NCBI RefSeq assembly: GCF_013407855.1
Contig: NZ_JACBZH010000001.1
Location: forward strand, 6,888,821 to 6,952,820
Direction: 5' to 3'
Length of the DNA: 64,000 bases
From: Actinopolymorpha rutila
GTDB lineage: Bacteria; Actinomycetota; Actinomycetes; Propionibacteriales; Actinopolymorphaceae
The position numbers and the translations under genes are program-made. This document shows, piece after piece, positions 34,185-42,825 of this stretch. The number at the start of each line of letters is the position of its first letter. Positions within the stretch are counted from its first letter, which is position 1. A model generated the notes under the pieces. That model was given only the letters and a program-made list of their open reading frames with translations, did no database searches and was not told the DNA's origin.

Positions 34185-35265
34185 AGGTGGTGCCCACGCC
34201 GACAGGCTCGGCCTCGCTGACCTCGGTGACCACGTGCGCGGTGGGTGTCAACGGCGCCTTGGCACAGCTGGTCTTGCGGTCCGGGCGGAGGGTCTCCTCC
34301 CGGCCGGTGACGGTCCATGCCCGGTCGTCCACGACCACGCGTACCTGCCACCCCCGGGCATCGGCGCCCGGCGCCTCGGGCTCCGGCCGTACGGCGTCCG
34401 GGTCGGCCTCACCGGCCCGCTCACGTACCGCGAGTTCGGCCACCTGACCTGGTGCCGTCCAGGTGGAGCGGCCGCGGCAGCGTTCGGTCACCATCCGTCC
34501 GGCCCTGGCCTCGGCAAGGACGTGTTCGGCGAAGTCGACGTCCAGTCGGCCGTAGAGGTAGCCGGTGGGCAGCAGGACAGCGGTCGGCGCGAACCGGTGG
34601 CCGCCGGTGTGCGTGGTCTCCCAGATGCCACCCGTCGAGTCGGCCACGTCGGCGGCGTGGCGCCGGGCGAGTTCACCGGCCAGCGGACGGCCGACGAGCG
34701 CGCAGCACAGGTCGCGCCGGCCGTTGCTGCACACCAGCAGCACCGGCCCCTCCACCCGCGCGCCCCACTCGAGTGGCTCCTCCCCCGCGGCCAGCGCCGC
34801 GAGGTCGAGGTCGAGCAGCGACCGGGGGTCTTCCACGAGTGCCGCCCGAAGCCAGGTCGCCCCGGGACGGGTGTGCGCCACGAACACCCGCCGTCCGCCC
34901 GGCAGCGTCGCCGGCGGATGCGCGTCGGCGTGCCGTCCGGGCCTGCGGATCAACTGGATGCGTACGCCGGTGCCCTTCGACCGAGCCGCGAGCTCACGGC
35001 CGAGTTCGACGTCGAGGTGGCTCTCCACCAGCGCGTCCGCGCCGTAGGGTCCGGGCTGCTCGATGCACAGCCAGGTCGTCGCGGTCGCGGCCGACCCGGC
35101 GATGGGTTCGTCGTACGTCGCGGACAGGATCGAGCACGCATCAGGAGAACGCCCGACCTGATGACCTTGGCCGACAGCCGGCTCGTCGGGAATCGCGTTC
35201 GTCCTCGCTTCGGCCTCGCCACCGTCACGTGTCACCGGACTCCTCCGTCGCATCCCGCGGATCAT
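34183..35265 (-). CDS. Sucrase/ferredoxin-like family protein
   Basis: A 360-residue protein of the sucrase/ferredoxin-like family, a thioredoxin-fold ferredoxin. LLVCSNGRRDLCCALVGRPL provides the Cys cluster of the [2Fe-2S]-type domain, followed by THTGGHRFAPTAVLLPTGYLYG, the characteristic block of the family. The first ~40 residues are variable and an additional Cys lies in DACSILSATYDEP. Despite the name, most bacterial members have no proven sucrase activity; an electron-transfer role is inferred. The C-terminal domain ends near KTSCAKAP. The start at 35265 versus the nearby in-frame ATG is unresolved. Confidence 0.8.
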   Translation of the reverse strand: MIRGMRRRSPVTRDGGEAEARTNAIPDEPAVGQGHQVGRSPDACSILSATYDEPIAGSAATATTWLCIEQPGPYGADALVESHLDVELGRELAARSKGTGVRIQLIRRPGRHADAHPPATLPGGRRVFVAHTRPGATWLRAALVEDPRSLLDLDLAALAAGEEPLEWGARVEGPVLLVCSNGRRDLCCALVGRPLAGELARRHAADVADSTGGIWETTHTGGHRFAPTAVLLPTGYLYGRLDVDFAEHVLAEARAGRMVTERCRGRSTWTAPGQVAELAVRERAGEADPDAVRPEPEAPGADARGWQVRVVVDDRAWTVTGREETLRPDRKTSCAKAPLTPTAHVVTEVSEAEPVGVGTT

Positions 35266-35406
35266 CTCCCACCGCTGCCTAGCACTCCGTCCACTCTGTC
35301 AGCCCGGCGCGGCGGCTCGGGTCCGGGGCGCCACTATCGGCCAGCCGGTCCGGATGAGCCAGGTTTCCGGCGTGCGGTCCGGGCGTGCCGGTTTGGGCGT
35401 ACGCCC

Positions 35407-37266
35407 TCAGAACGGCGGTAGGTCATCCTCGGCCGTCCTCGTGTTCGAGGTGGCGGGTGCCGGTTCGGGTGGTGCGGGGTCGGTGAGGGATGGTGCTCCG
35501 CTGCGGTATTGCCGGCCGTAGGGGTCGGTGAGCCTGTGCTCTCCCGGCCCGGTCTGTTCGAGTTTCCAGTCGCGTTCGGTTTTGGCTTTGTGGTGCCGGG
35601 GGCACAGGGGTGCGATGTTGTCCACGGCGGTTTCCCCGCCGTCGGCGTGTTCGGTGTTGTGGTCCAGATGGCAGGTGGCTGCGGATCTGCGGCAGGTGGT
35701 CCACACGCAACGCTGGTCGCGGGCATGCACCAGTTCGGCTTGCAGTCCGCGCAGGAACCTGGTCGGGATGGGATGCAGGTGTAATAGCCGTCCGGTGACC
35801 GGGTGGGTGACACCCACGGTGAATCGGGCTTCGGGGTTGGTGAGGTTGTTCGCGACCAGGCGGCTGGCGACCTCGGTGATGACGGGTCCGAACCCGCCGA
35901 GCTCACCGGGCTGGGCACTGAGTCCCATCAGGGTGGTCAACGGGACATTCAGCTGGATCTTCGCCCGCGTTCGTATCCCACCCCAGCTCCGCTGCGAGGA
36001 GGTCCAGGGCGGCCCGGGTTGTGGGGGTGCGGTCGTCCTATCTGTCGGCGGGCCGGTGTCGCCGGGCGGTGGGAATGTCGACTCGTCGGGTCGGCGCTTC
36101 TGCTGCGGGATCTGTCCCGCAGCGGAATGTCCGGTGGTGGCAGTGTCGCTGTCGGCAGCGTTGGTCTTCTCCGCGGCTACGTCCTTCGCGGCGTCGTGGG
36201 CGGCGGTGTCGTGGACCGGGGTGCCGTTCGCGGCGGCGCCGCACACCGTGCACCTGGCCACAGGAACCGGGGAGCAGTCGCCACACTCGCACCAGTCGTA
36301 GTGCAGGTCGTGGTCGGGGAACCGGTGAACGGCACAGTGCCCCTTGCCCGCGTGGCTCCGCGCGCCCTGGTCGTTGTCGGCCTCACTCGGCACGGTCTCG
36401 TCTTCGGTCTGCTCCGCCTGGTCCTGATCGGTGTGGTCGGGAGCGGGGCAGTCGGTGATGTCGGCGTTGCCGGTCAGCAGGGAGGCGGCCACGTCCGCGC
36501 GCAACTGGCCGAGAGTGCGGGAGTCGCCGGTGGACTTGACCGCCCGGGCGATCGCGTCGAGGGAGCCGAACGCCTCAGCTGCCTGGTCGGCGGACAGACC
36601 GCGAATGGACAGATCCGCGACACCATCGACGGCAGGCCAGATCGCCACGTCACGCTCCGAGCGCTTGGCCTTGTGCCGCTTGGCGGCGGCTTCGGGGTCG
36701 GCCTTGACGACCTCAGCCTCCACCTTCGCCCGCAGCAACCCGCCGCGCAGGTCCAGCACCCTGGGAAACAGCGCGGCCTCGATCGCGTCCCACAGGTCGG
36801 GCTTGGCGTCGGTGATGCGGTCGACGATGGTGCGGGCGTCGGTGAGCTCCAACTTCCCGGTCGCGAGTGCTTCCCGGGTGCGGGGCAGCCGTGGCAGTGC
36901 GGTGGCCATCGCGACGACCCAGTGCGCGTGGTGACCGGTCCAGCCCAGCAGCGGTTCGAGAACCTCCGGGGTGAACGGGTCCGGCGTGGATGTGCGTTCG
37001 GCCGGTTCGTCACGCATCCCGGAAGGAGTGTGGGCGAGTTCGTTCACATCGGCCAGACACTCCGCCTCCAGCCAGCAGACCAGCCGCCGCCGCGCCATCA
37101 ACAGCTCTTCCAGCTCGAACCCGTTACACGCGGCACGGTCAACCGAGGCGAGCGCGACAACCAGCTGCGGACCGGGCGGCAGGTCCGCCAACCCGGCCGG
37201 CAGCACCCGACGAGCACCGGGCTCATCACCCAGGCCTTCGCCGAAGCACTCATCGCCGTCGCTCAT
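35407..37266 (-). CDS. DUF222 / HNH endonuclease (13E12-like) with Cys-rich insert
   Basis: A 619-residue protein of the actinobacterial DUF222-HNH family. DUF222 covers ~residues 45-260 (ELEELLMARRRLVCWLEAE ... AAAKRHKAKRSERDVAIWPAVDG). Between ~310 and 345 is a Cys/His-rich insert (CAVHRFPDHDLHYDWCECG, ARCTVCGA), a possible zinc ribbon. The C-terminus has the HNH nuclease: RCVWTTCRRSAATCHLDHN ... IAPLCPRHHKAKT. Such genes are abundant, repeated, often mobile-like, and SOS-regulated in mycobacteria. ATG at 37266 is preferred over TTG at 37287 because a palindrome occupies the intervening bases. Biological role unclear. Confidence 0.88.
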   Translation of the reverse strand: MSDGDECFGEGLGDEPGARRVLPAGLADLPPGPQLVVALASVDRAACNGFELEELLMARRRLVCWLEAECLADVNELAHTPSGMRDEPAERTSTPDPFTPEVLEPLLGWTGHHAHWVVAMATALPRLPRTREALATGKLELTDARTIVDRITDAKPDLWDAIEAALFPRVLDLRGGLLRAKVEAEVVKADPEAAAKRHKAKRSERDVAIWPAVDGVADLSIRGLSADQAAEAFGSLDAIARAVKSTGDSRTLGQLRADVAASLLTGNADITDCPAPDHTDQDQAEQTEDETVPSEADNDQGARSHAGKGHCAVHRFPDHDLHYDWCECGDCSPVPVARCTVCGAAANGTPVHDTAAHDAAKDVAAEKTNAADSDTATTGHSAAGQIPQQKRRPDESTFPPPGDTGPPTDRTTAPPQPGPPWTSSQRSWGGIRTRAKIQLNVPLTTLMGLSAQPGELGGFGPVITEVASRLVANNLTNPEARFTVGVTHPVTGRLLHLHPIPTRFLRGLQAELVHARDQRCVWTTCRRSAATCHLDHNTEHADGGETAVDNIAPLCPRHHKAKTERDWKLEQTGPGEHRLTDPYGRQYRSGAPSLTDPAPPEPAPATSNTRTAEDDLPPF

Positions 37267-37268
37267 GC

Positions 37269-37285
37269 GTTCGATTCTATCGAAC
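37269..37285. promoter_or_regulatory. Palindrome immediately upstream of the DUF222-HNH gene
   Basis: GTTCGAT (37269-37275) and ATCGAAC (37279-37285) form a perfect inverted repeat with a 3-nt spacer, ending 2 nt before the ATG on the leftward strand. It uses the half-sites of a LexA box but in the reverse order and spacing, so it is not a standard SOS box. It would overlap the ribosome-binding region. Confidence 0.5.
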
Positions 37286-37395
37286 AAGATCGACTAGTGT
37301 GCGCCGGAAACCCTTACCCACAAGAAGAACTGACGTCAACTTCAGCTTGCGCGACGCCACCTCAGCCACACACGTGTGCGCGTACCCGCAGACGC

Positions 37396-37430
37396 CGACG
37401 GACCCTCCCCGGTACGGGAAGGGTCCGTCG
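37396..37430. terminator. Hairpin terminator after the RlpA-like gene
   Basis: CGACGGACCCT (37396-37406) and AGGGTCCGTCG (37420-37430) pair perfectly; the loop contains a further CCC/GGG pairing. It lies 54 bp beyond the RlpA-like stop (37484) in its direction of transcription and upstream of the DUF222 gene. Confidence 0.75.
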
Positions 37431-37483
37431 GAACGTTACCGATGACGCCACGTGCGCGCGCCACCAGCGGTGAGGCGGTAGTC

Positions 37484-38230
37484 CTACTTGCTGAGGACCT
37501 CGTACGTGACCTCCTGGCGGCCCTGGCCGCGGGAGACGCCCAGCGCGTCCCACGTGTCGGGCAGCATGTCGATCACCGCACCGGTCCAGCTGGCCGGGCC
37601 GCGGTCGGCGACCGGAGCGATCACGCTCTTGCCGGTCTGCTTGCTGGTGATTCGCACCATGGTGCCGCAGGGAATCTTCCACAGGGCCACGCCCTTGGTG
37701 GTGGTCCGGCTGTTGCCGCCGCAGGCGAGGGGCTGGTACTCCGAGGCGTCACCGAAGAAGGTGCCCGGGCCACTCTTGGTCTCCAGGACCTTCCAGGCCG
37801 GGGCCGCAGCCTTCTTGACCGTCTTCTTCACCTTCTTGGTCACCTTGGGCGTCGGCTTGGCGGTCTTCTTCACCACCTTCTTCTCGGCCTTCTTGACGAC
37901 CTTCTTCTTCTCAACCTTCTTCGCGGCCTTCTTGGTCGCCTTGGGCGTCGGCTTGGGCGTCGGCTTGGCGGTCTTGGTCGCGGTGGCCTTCGGAGTCGCG
38001 GTCGGCAGGGCCTTCCGGTCGGCGCCACGGGCGGCGGCCTTGGACGTCTCCGACTTGGTGGCCTTGATCGGCTCGTTCACGGACGCGGTCGCCGGCGTCG
38101 GTTCGGACCGGTTGGCCAGGACCAGGCCGCCCGCGGCGACTCCGGCCACCACGAGAGCCGCGGCAACTACTCCCACGACGATCTTTCGACGAGCACTCTG
38201 CGAGAATTTTTGCAGCCCAGACAAGAGCAA
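37484..38230 (-). CDS. RlpA-like double-psi beta-barrel cell-wall protein
   Basis: Predicted secreted or membrane-anchored protein of ~248 residues. A basic N-terminus and a hydrophobic segment (RKIVVGVVAAALVVAGVAAG, ~15-35) form a signal/anchor. Residues ~60-145 are an extraordinary Lys/Ala/Pro/Thr-rich linker (KPTPKATKKAAKKVEKKKVV), probably spanning or binding anionic cell wall. The C-terminal ~100 residues form an RlpA/expansin-like DPBB domain (LACGGNSRTTTKGVALWKIP, VRITSKQTGKSVIAPVADRG). Start codon is TTG, at 38230 or 38224, with GAAAGG upstream. A lytic or peptidoglycan-binding role is inferred. A long inverted repeat lies upstream. Confidence 0.8.
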   Translation of the reverse strand: MLLSGLQKFSQSARRKIVVGVVAAALVVAGVAAGGLVLANRSEPTPATASVNEPIKATKSETSKAAARGADRKALPTATPKATATKTAKPTPKPTPKATKKAAKKVEKKKVVKKAEKKVVKKTAKPTPKVTKKVKKTVKKAAAPAWKVLETKSGPGTFFGDASEYQPLACGGNSRTTTKGVALWKIPCGTMVRITSKQTGKSVIAPVADRGPASWTGAVIDMLPDTWDALGVSRGQGRQEVTYEVLSK

Positions 38231-38828
38231 AACCTTTCGATCGGGACAAATCGTTCTGCACCGCTGCGGAATGATCTCCCCCGACCGCGCGCGGCCCGAA
38301 TTGGCAGGCCGCCGGCGTCACGAAACCTGAAGTTTTGTCGCTTTTGTGTGACTAGGTCTCGACTTATGTACGGACAACCGCGGGCAGTCGGCGCGATGGG
38401 ACACGACTGCTCGGCGCAGCACCGGAATGTAGCTGGCGAAACCGCGCAGGATTCGCCACGACGCCGCCTAGATTTCCATGAGCGGCGAGATCATTCCAAG
38501 TCGGTGCGCACCGCAAGAAAGTGACCTTCACCACATCAAATGCGGCGAGTAATCCGGTGATGGCGCAGACCGTATGGAACGGAAAGAATATGCGCACACC
38601 TGCGGGCCCGCGAAAGATTATCAGCACTTCCTGGTGCCTTTATCAGGGCAACTCTAGCTTTCCGGCGCAGAACTGTCCAAACAGCCCTCGAATTGCCGGC
38701 GACTGCACTCCGGGAGACGGGGGCAACGGGTCGTTGACAGCAAAGCGGCGCCCGGCCCACCACGTCGGTGGGACCGGGCGCCGCACAGCTACCGGAAGGC
38801 CGGTACGCCTCACGTCGAGGCGGCAGAC
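38231..38828. other. 598-bp AT-richer intergenic leader upstream of the RlpA-like gene
   Basis: No credible gene. On the leftward strand, GCACCGACTTGGAATGATCTC (complement of 38487-38507) is matched by its imperfect inverse at 38258-38278 (17 of 21 pairs: CACCG-N4-GGAATGATCTC arms). The outer arms could close a ~250-nt RNA domain whose 3' edge lies ~30 nt before the TTG start. I compared it with the c-di-AMP (ydaO) riboswitch consensus found before cell-wall genes and did not see the required conserved blocks. The right end carries the betaine-operon terminator (38745-38784). Confidence 0.45.
38745..38784. terminator. Strong hairpin terminator of the betaine transporter operon
   Basis: GCGGCGCCCGG plus CCCACC (38745-38761) pair with GGTGGG, a bulged A, and CCGGGCGCCGC (38767-38784), loop ACGTC. 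A 17-bp stem begins 45 bp after the substrate-binding-protein stop (38829). Confidence 0.85.
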
Positions 38829-39767
38829 CTACTTCGTCAGGCCGTCCACGAAGTCGGCGTTCTTCTTCGACCAGTCGGACACGCCCTTGTCCTCGTTGCC
38901 CTTGTTCTGGTTCAGGGCGACGTCTTCCAGGGTGCCGAGCTGCTGGTCGTTCATCTTGAAGTCGGCCATCCACTTCTTGACCTCGGGGAAGTCCTTCCCG
39001 AAGCCCTCACGCCCGACCACGTGCAGCTGCTCGCCCTTGCCCAGGGTGCCCTTGGGGTCCTTGAGGTCGTGGATCGGCAGCTTCGCGTAGGCCCAGTGCG
39101 GACGCCACAGGGTCACCACGATCGGCTTCTTGGCCTTGATGGCCTTCTGCAGCTCGGCCAGCATGGCCGGCGTGGAGGACTTGGCCAGCTGGAAGTTGTC
39201 CAGACCGTAAGCCGGCATGACCTTCTTCTCGGTCGTGCTGGTCAGCCCGGCACCTGCCTCGATGCCGGTGATCTTGCCGCCGAACTCGCCGGACTTCGCC
39301 TTCAGGTCCCCGATCGTCTTGACGTCCTTGACGTAGTTGGGGACGGTGATGCCGAGCGTGGCGTTGTCGTACCAGACGCCGATGTCCTCGAGCTTCTTGC
39401 CGTAGCGGTCCCAGTACGTCTTGTGGGTAGTCGGCAGCCAGGTGTCCAGGAACAGGTCGACGTCACCCTTGGCCAGGCCGGCGAAGAGCGGACCCGGGTC
39501 GAGCTGAACCATCTCGACCTTGTAGCCCTTCTTCTCCAGGGCCTGCTTCCACAGGTGGGTGGTGACGACGTCCTCGTCCCAGGGGATCCAGCCGATCCGG
39601 ATCGTCTTGCCCTTGCCGGGCCCACTCGCCTGCGTGGTTTCCTTCTTCTCGCCACCGCCGGCGTTGTTCGCGCCGCCGATGGTGCCGCAGCCCGCGGCCA
39701 CCAGGGTGGTCGCCACCAGTGCCGCCAGCGCCACCGCGAGGCGACGCCACAGTCCTCCAGTTCGCAC
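38829..39767 (-). CDS. Glycine betaine/proline ABC transporter substrate-binding lipoprotein
   Basis: Extracytoplasmic binding lipoprotein of 312 residues, OpuAC/ProX class. Signal MRTGGLWRRLAVALAALV leads to lipobox LVAAGC (Cys27). The ligand domain shows TIRIGWIPWDEDVVTTHLW, VDLFLDTWLPTTHKTYW, and VVTLWRPHWAYAKLPIHDL; the Trp-rich positions match aromatic cages that hold quaternary amines. It is the third gene of the operon after the ATPase and permease and imports compatible solutes during osmotic stress. It ends in a strong terminator. Confidence 0.93.
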   Translation of the reverse strand: MRTGGLWRRLAVALAALVATTLVAAGCGTIGGANNAGGGEKKETTQASGPGKGKTIRIGWIPWDEDVVTTHLWKQALEKKGYKVEMVQLDPGPLFAGLAKGDVDLFLDTWLPTTHKTYWDRYGKKLEDIGVWYDNATLGITVPNYVKDVKTIGDLKAKSGEFGGKITGIEAGAGLTSTTEKKVMPAYGLDNFQLAKSSTPAMLAELQKAIKAKKPIVVTLWRPHWAYAKLPIHDLKDPKGTLGKGEQLHVVGREGFGKDFPEVKKWMADFKMNDQQLGTLEDVALNQNKGNEDKGVSDWSKKNADFVDGLTK

Positions 39768-39861
39768 GGTTCAACAGTCCTTTCGTCGTCAGGTAGTTCA
39801 CGTCACGCGCCAGACGACACGCGAGTGCCCCGTATGGTCGGGTGTCAGCGCTGCCGGAAAG

Positions 39862-40869
39862 TCATCGGTTTCCGGCGGCCGACTGCGCACGGACCACTGC
39901 CGAACGACTCGTGAGAGAGGCCGTCAGCCGGTCGAGGTAGACCGCGAGCACCACCACCGCCAGGCCGGCCTCGAAGCCGCCTGCCAGATCGATGGTGGAG
40001 ATTGAGGTGTAGACCTTGCCGCCCAGACCGCCGGCGCCGACCAGCCCGGCGATCACGACCATGGACAGGGCCAGCATGATCACCTGGTTGATGCCGGCCA
40101 TGATCGTCGGCAGGGCGAGCGGGATCTGGATCCGGCCGAGGATGCGTCCCGGAGGCGCACCGAACGACTCACCGGCCTCGACGACCTCGCGGTCGACCTG
40201 GCGGATACCCAGCTCCGTCAGGCGTACGCCGGGCGCCATCGCGAAGATGACGGTGGCGACGACGCCGGGAACCACCCCGACGCCGAACAGGAAGATCGCC
40301 GGGATGAGGTAGACGAACCCCGGCATGGTCTGCATGAAGTCCAGCACCGGTTTGACGATCCGGCTCACCGTGTCGTTCTGCCCCGCGGCGATACCGATCG
40401 GGATGGCGAACACCACCGCGACCACGCTGGCGACCAGGACCAGCGCCAGGGTGTCCATGGTCGGCTTCCACAAGCCCATGCTGTCGATGAGCAGGAACGC
40501 CAGAACCGCGAACAGGCCGAACTTCCAGCCCCGCAGGGCCAAACCGAGTACGCCGAAGGCCACTGCGAGGACGATCGCCGGCGGCAGTCCACCGAAGGCC
40601 GCGGCGTAGCCGAGCGCCATGGCCACCACGAAGGCGGCCGCGCCCCACTTCCAGCCCTTCAGGGCAAGGGCGAGCAGGCCGAACACCACGGCCAGCCCCA
40701 CGATCACGGGTGCGTTGAAGAACCCGGCCAGGCCGTCGACGACGAACCCGACGGCGCTGCCGATCGCGTCGAACACCGCACTGAGGTTGTTCACCAGCCA
40801 GTCGACGGCACCGGCGAACAGCTCGCCGACGTGCAGGCGAGGGATCGAGAACGTGGCGAGCAGACTCAC
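39862..40869 (-). CDS. Glycine betaine/proline ABC transporter permease
   Basis: Membrane permease of 335 residues, OpuAB/ProW class, with about eight hydrophobic helices. The binding-protein-dependent transport motif is in VVEAGESFGAPPGRILGRIQ with IPLALPTIMAGINQVIMLAL; an earlier conserved stretch is IAAGQNDTVSRIVKPVLDF and MQTMPGFVYLIPA. Its first codon overlaps the ATPase stop (ATGA, 40866-40869). The usual N-terminal soluble-plus-helix region is present. Confidence 0.93.
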   Translation of the reverse strand: MSLLATFSIPRLHVGELFAGAVDWLVNNLSAVFDAIGSAVGFVVDGLAGFFNAPVIVGLAVVFGLLALALKGWKWGAAAFVVAMALGYAAAFGGLPPAIVLAVAFGVLGLALRGWKFGLFAVLAFLLIDSMGLWKPTMDTLALVLVASVVAVVFAIPIGIAAGQNDTVSRIVKPVLDFMQTMPGFVYLIPAIFLFGVGVVPGVVATVIFAMAPGVRLTELGIRQVDREVVEAGESFGAPPGRILGRIQIPLALPTIMAGINQVIMLALSMVVIAGLVGAGGLGGKVYTSISTIDLAGGFEAGLAVVVLAVYLDRLTASLTSRSAVVRAQSAAGNR

Positions 40870-42197
40870 GGCCTGACCTCCTCGGTGTCCGTGCCGGTGC
40901 TGCCGGCGGGCTTGGCGTCAATTCCAGGTTGCGCGCCGTCAGGATCGGCTTGCGCGCCGTCAGGACCGGCTTGCTCCCCGTCCGAATGGGCTTGCCCACC
41001 GTTGAGATCGGACGCGTGCGGACCGCTGCCCAGCGCGGCGAGCAGGGTCACCCTGGGGATCACGCCCAGCAGCCGCCGGTCGTCGTCGACCACGGCGAGC
41101 GGCACCGGCGCCTCCGCCGAGGGAGTCAGCAGCTCGGCGAGCATCACGTCCGGCCCGACCGACACGACGTCGTCGGCGTTGGTCAGTCCTTCCAGGGACT
41201 CCTTGCCGGTACGGGTCGCCTCCGCCACCACGCTGTCACGCACGGCACCGACCAGGTGGCGGTCGCGGTCGACGACGAACGCCGCACCGACCTGGTTCTC
41301 CCGCATCACCCGCAGCGCCTGCCGCGGGCCGGACTTGGCCCGCACCAACGCCACCGGCGGTTCCATGACCGCGCTGGCGGTGAGCACCCGCGAGCGGTCC
41401 ACGTCCTGCACGAACTGCGCGACGTAGTCGTTCGCCGGGTCCTGAAGAATCTCCTCCGACGTGCCGATCTGCACGATCCGGCCGTCCCGCATCATCGCGA
41501 TCCGGTCGCCGAGACGCATCGCCTCGTTCAGGTCGTGGGTGATGAAGACGATCGTTTTGCCCAAGCGGGCTTGGAGTTCGAGCAGCTGTTCCTGCATCTC
41601 ACGCCGGATCAGCGGGTCGAGTGCGCTGAACGCCTCGTCCATCAACAAGATGTCCGTGCCGGCGGCGAGCGCGCGGGCCAGGCCGACGCGCTGCCGCATC
41701 CCGCCGGAGAGCTGGGTCGGCAGGTGGTCCTCCCAGCCCTCCAGCCCCACCATGGAAAGCGCCTCGCGGGCCCGGTCGACGCGCTCGGTCTTGCCGAGCT
41801 TGCGGACCTCCAGCGCGTAGGCGGCGTTCTCCAGAACGGTGCGGTGCGGCAGCAGCGCGAAGTGCTGGAAGACCATGCTGATCTTCTCCTGCCGGACCGC
41901 ACGCAACCGCTTGGGGGAAAGACCACTCAACTCGGTGTCGCCGAGGTAGACATTGCCGGAGGTGGGAGTGAGGAGTCCGTTGAGCATCCGGATCAACGTG
42001 GACTTTCCCGAGCCGGACAACCCCATCACGACGAAGATCTCGCCTTCGTCGACGGCGAAGGACGCGTCGATCACGGCCGGCGTGACGCCCATCCGGCGCA
42101 CGTCCTTGGCTTCCTTGCCCTGCTCCAGCAGGGGAACGGCATCGTCTGCACGACGCCCGAAGACCTTGTAGATCTTTTCGGCACGTACTGCGTGCAC
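40866..42197 (-). CDS. Glycine betaine/proline ABC transporter ATP-binding protein with CBS domains
   Basis: ATPase of 443 residues, OpuAA/ProV class. Walker A GLSGSGKSTLIRML, signature LSGGMRQRVG, Walker B ILLMDEAFSALDPL. A C-terminal pair of CBS domains (~280-400: VRAKSGPRQALRVMRENQVG; VVDDDRRLLGVIPRV), which in OpuA sense ionic strength. The last ~40 residues are a low-complexity tail of QAxxDG units (EQAGPDGAQADPDGAQPG) that looks like a tandem-repeat expansion. GTG start at 42197 with GGGAG at four nt. First gene of the ATPase-permease-binding protein operon. Confidence 0.93.
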   Translation of the reverse strand: MHAVRAEKIYKVFGRRADDAVPLLEQGKEAKDVRRMGVTPAVIDASFAVDEGEIFVVMGLSGSGKSTLIRMLNGLLTPTSGNVYLGDTELSGLSPKRLRAVRQEKISMVFQHFALLPHRTVLENAAYALEVRKLGKTERVDRAREALSMVGLEGWEDHLPTQLSGGMRQRVGLARALAAGTDILLMDEAFSALDPLIRREMQEQLLELQARLGKTIVFITHDLNEAMRLGDRIAMMRDGRIVQIGTSEEILQDPANDYVAQFVQDVDRSRVLTASAVMEPPVALVRAKSGPRQALRVMRENQVGAAFVVDRDRHLVGAVRDSVVAEATRTGKESLEGLTNADDVVSVGPDVMLAELLTPSAEAPVPLAVVDDDRRLLGVIPRVTLLAALGSGPHASDLNGGQAHSDGEQAGPDGAQADPDGAQPGIDAKPAGSTGTDTEEVRP

Positions 42198-42825
42198 GAG
42201 CTCCCAATCTTTTCGATCGCACCACGTGGCACACGGCTCTACGGCCGGGCTCGGCGAAGCACTCGGGGTTCGTCAACCGCACATTGACACACGCGGGTCG
42301 CGTGCGTTCACACGGTCACAGTCGACCGGCGCCCCCGGAGTCGATCACGACGATCGACAGCACGAACGCAACTGCGCCCTGCGGCGCCTGTCGGAGACAC
42401 CCGTGCGGGCCGGTCCACCCCTGACGGGTAGTTCGGCCCTTGACGCTACCGGGACCGGCCATCGGATAGCCAATCCGGTAACCGGAATGTTGTCATTCTC
42501 CCACTCGATGTCACGTCGAGTGCATGGGAAGAACGCCTGTGCCACAACGAGCCGCCGAACAGTTCGCGCGCGCACACCGACCGTGACGAGACACGGGTCG
42601 ACCCGAGGTTGCACCCACCCCCAGTCACTCGCTCGAACCGCCCGGATAGTTCGGATGGTTCGGATACGGGTGTCAACGCCAGGTTGCGGGCTATGCCGGG
42701 TTGCGGGGCTATGCCCGACAACGACGGGTTGGTGGTGCAACGAGAAGGAGCCGCCTCCCCGCAGGGAGACGGCTCCATTCTCGTTTGCCGTGGCCGGCCC
42801 GAGGGGCCGCGCCGAGCTCAGGCCC
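42198..42825. other. 628-bp intergenic region upstream of the betaine operon
   Basis: No credible gene. It contains the exporter-operon terminator (42739-42785), a 17-bp direct repeat (GGTTGCGGGCTATGCC at 42682 and GGTTGCGGGGCTATGCC at 42699), and the palindrome TCCGGT-A-ACCGGA around 42474-42486 in an AT-richer section (42470-42510), possibly part of the osmotically controlled promoter. GGTTCGGAT-type short repeats precede the direct repeat. No promoter elements were certain. Confidence 0.4.
42739..42785. terminator. Long hairpin terminator of the ABC exporter operon
   Basis: AACGAGAAGGAGCCGCCTCCC (42739-42759) can pair with GGGAGACGGCTCCATTCTCGTT (42764-42785), with small bulges, loop CGCA. 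It lies 41 bp after the exporter stop at 42826. Confidence 0.8.

Noticed and set aside
37260..37300. LexA/SOS box upstream of the DUF222-HNH gene
   Set aside because: Half-sites occur in reverse order with a 3-nt spacer; no TCGAAC-N4-GTTCGA match.
38231..38520. c-di-AMP (ydaO) riboswitch upstream of the RlpA-like gene
   Set aside because: Gene class and leader length fit, but the conserved blocks expected in the ydaO consensus were not found on either strand.
42345..42740. Leftward 131-codon frame in the betaine-operon upstream region
   Set aside because: No RBS, Arg-rich composition without domain, and it spans direct repeats and a probable promoter.
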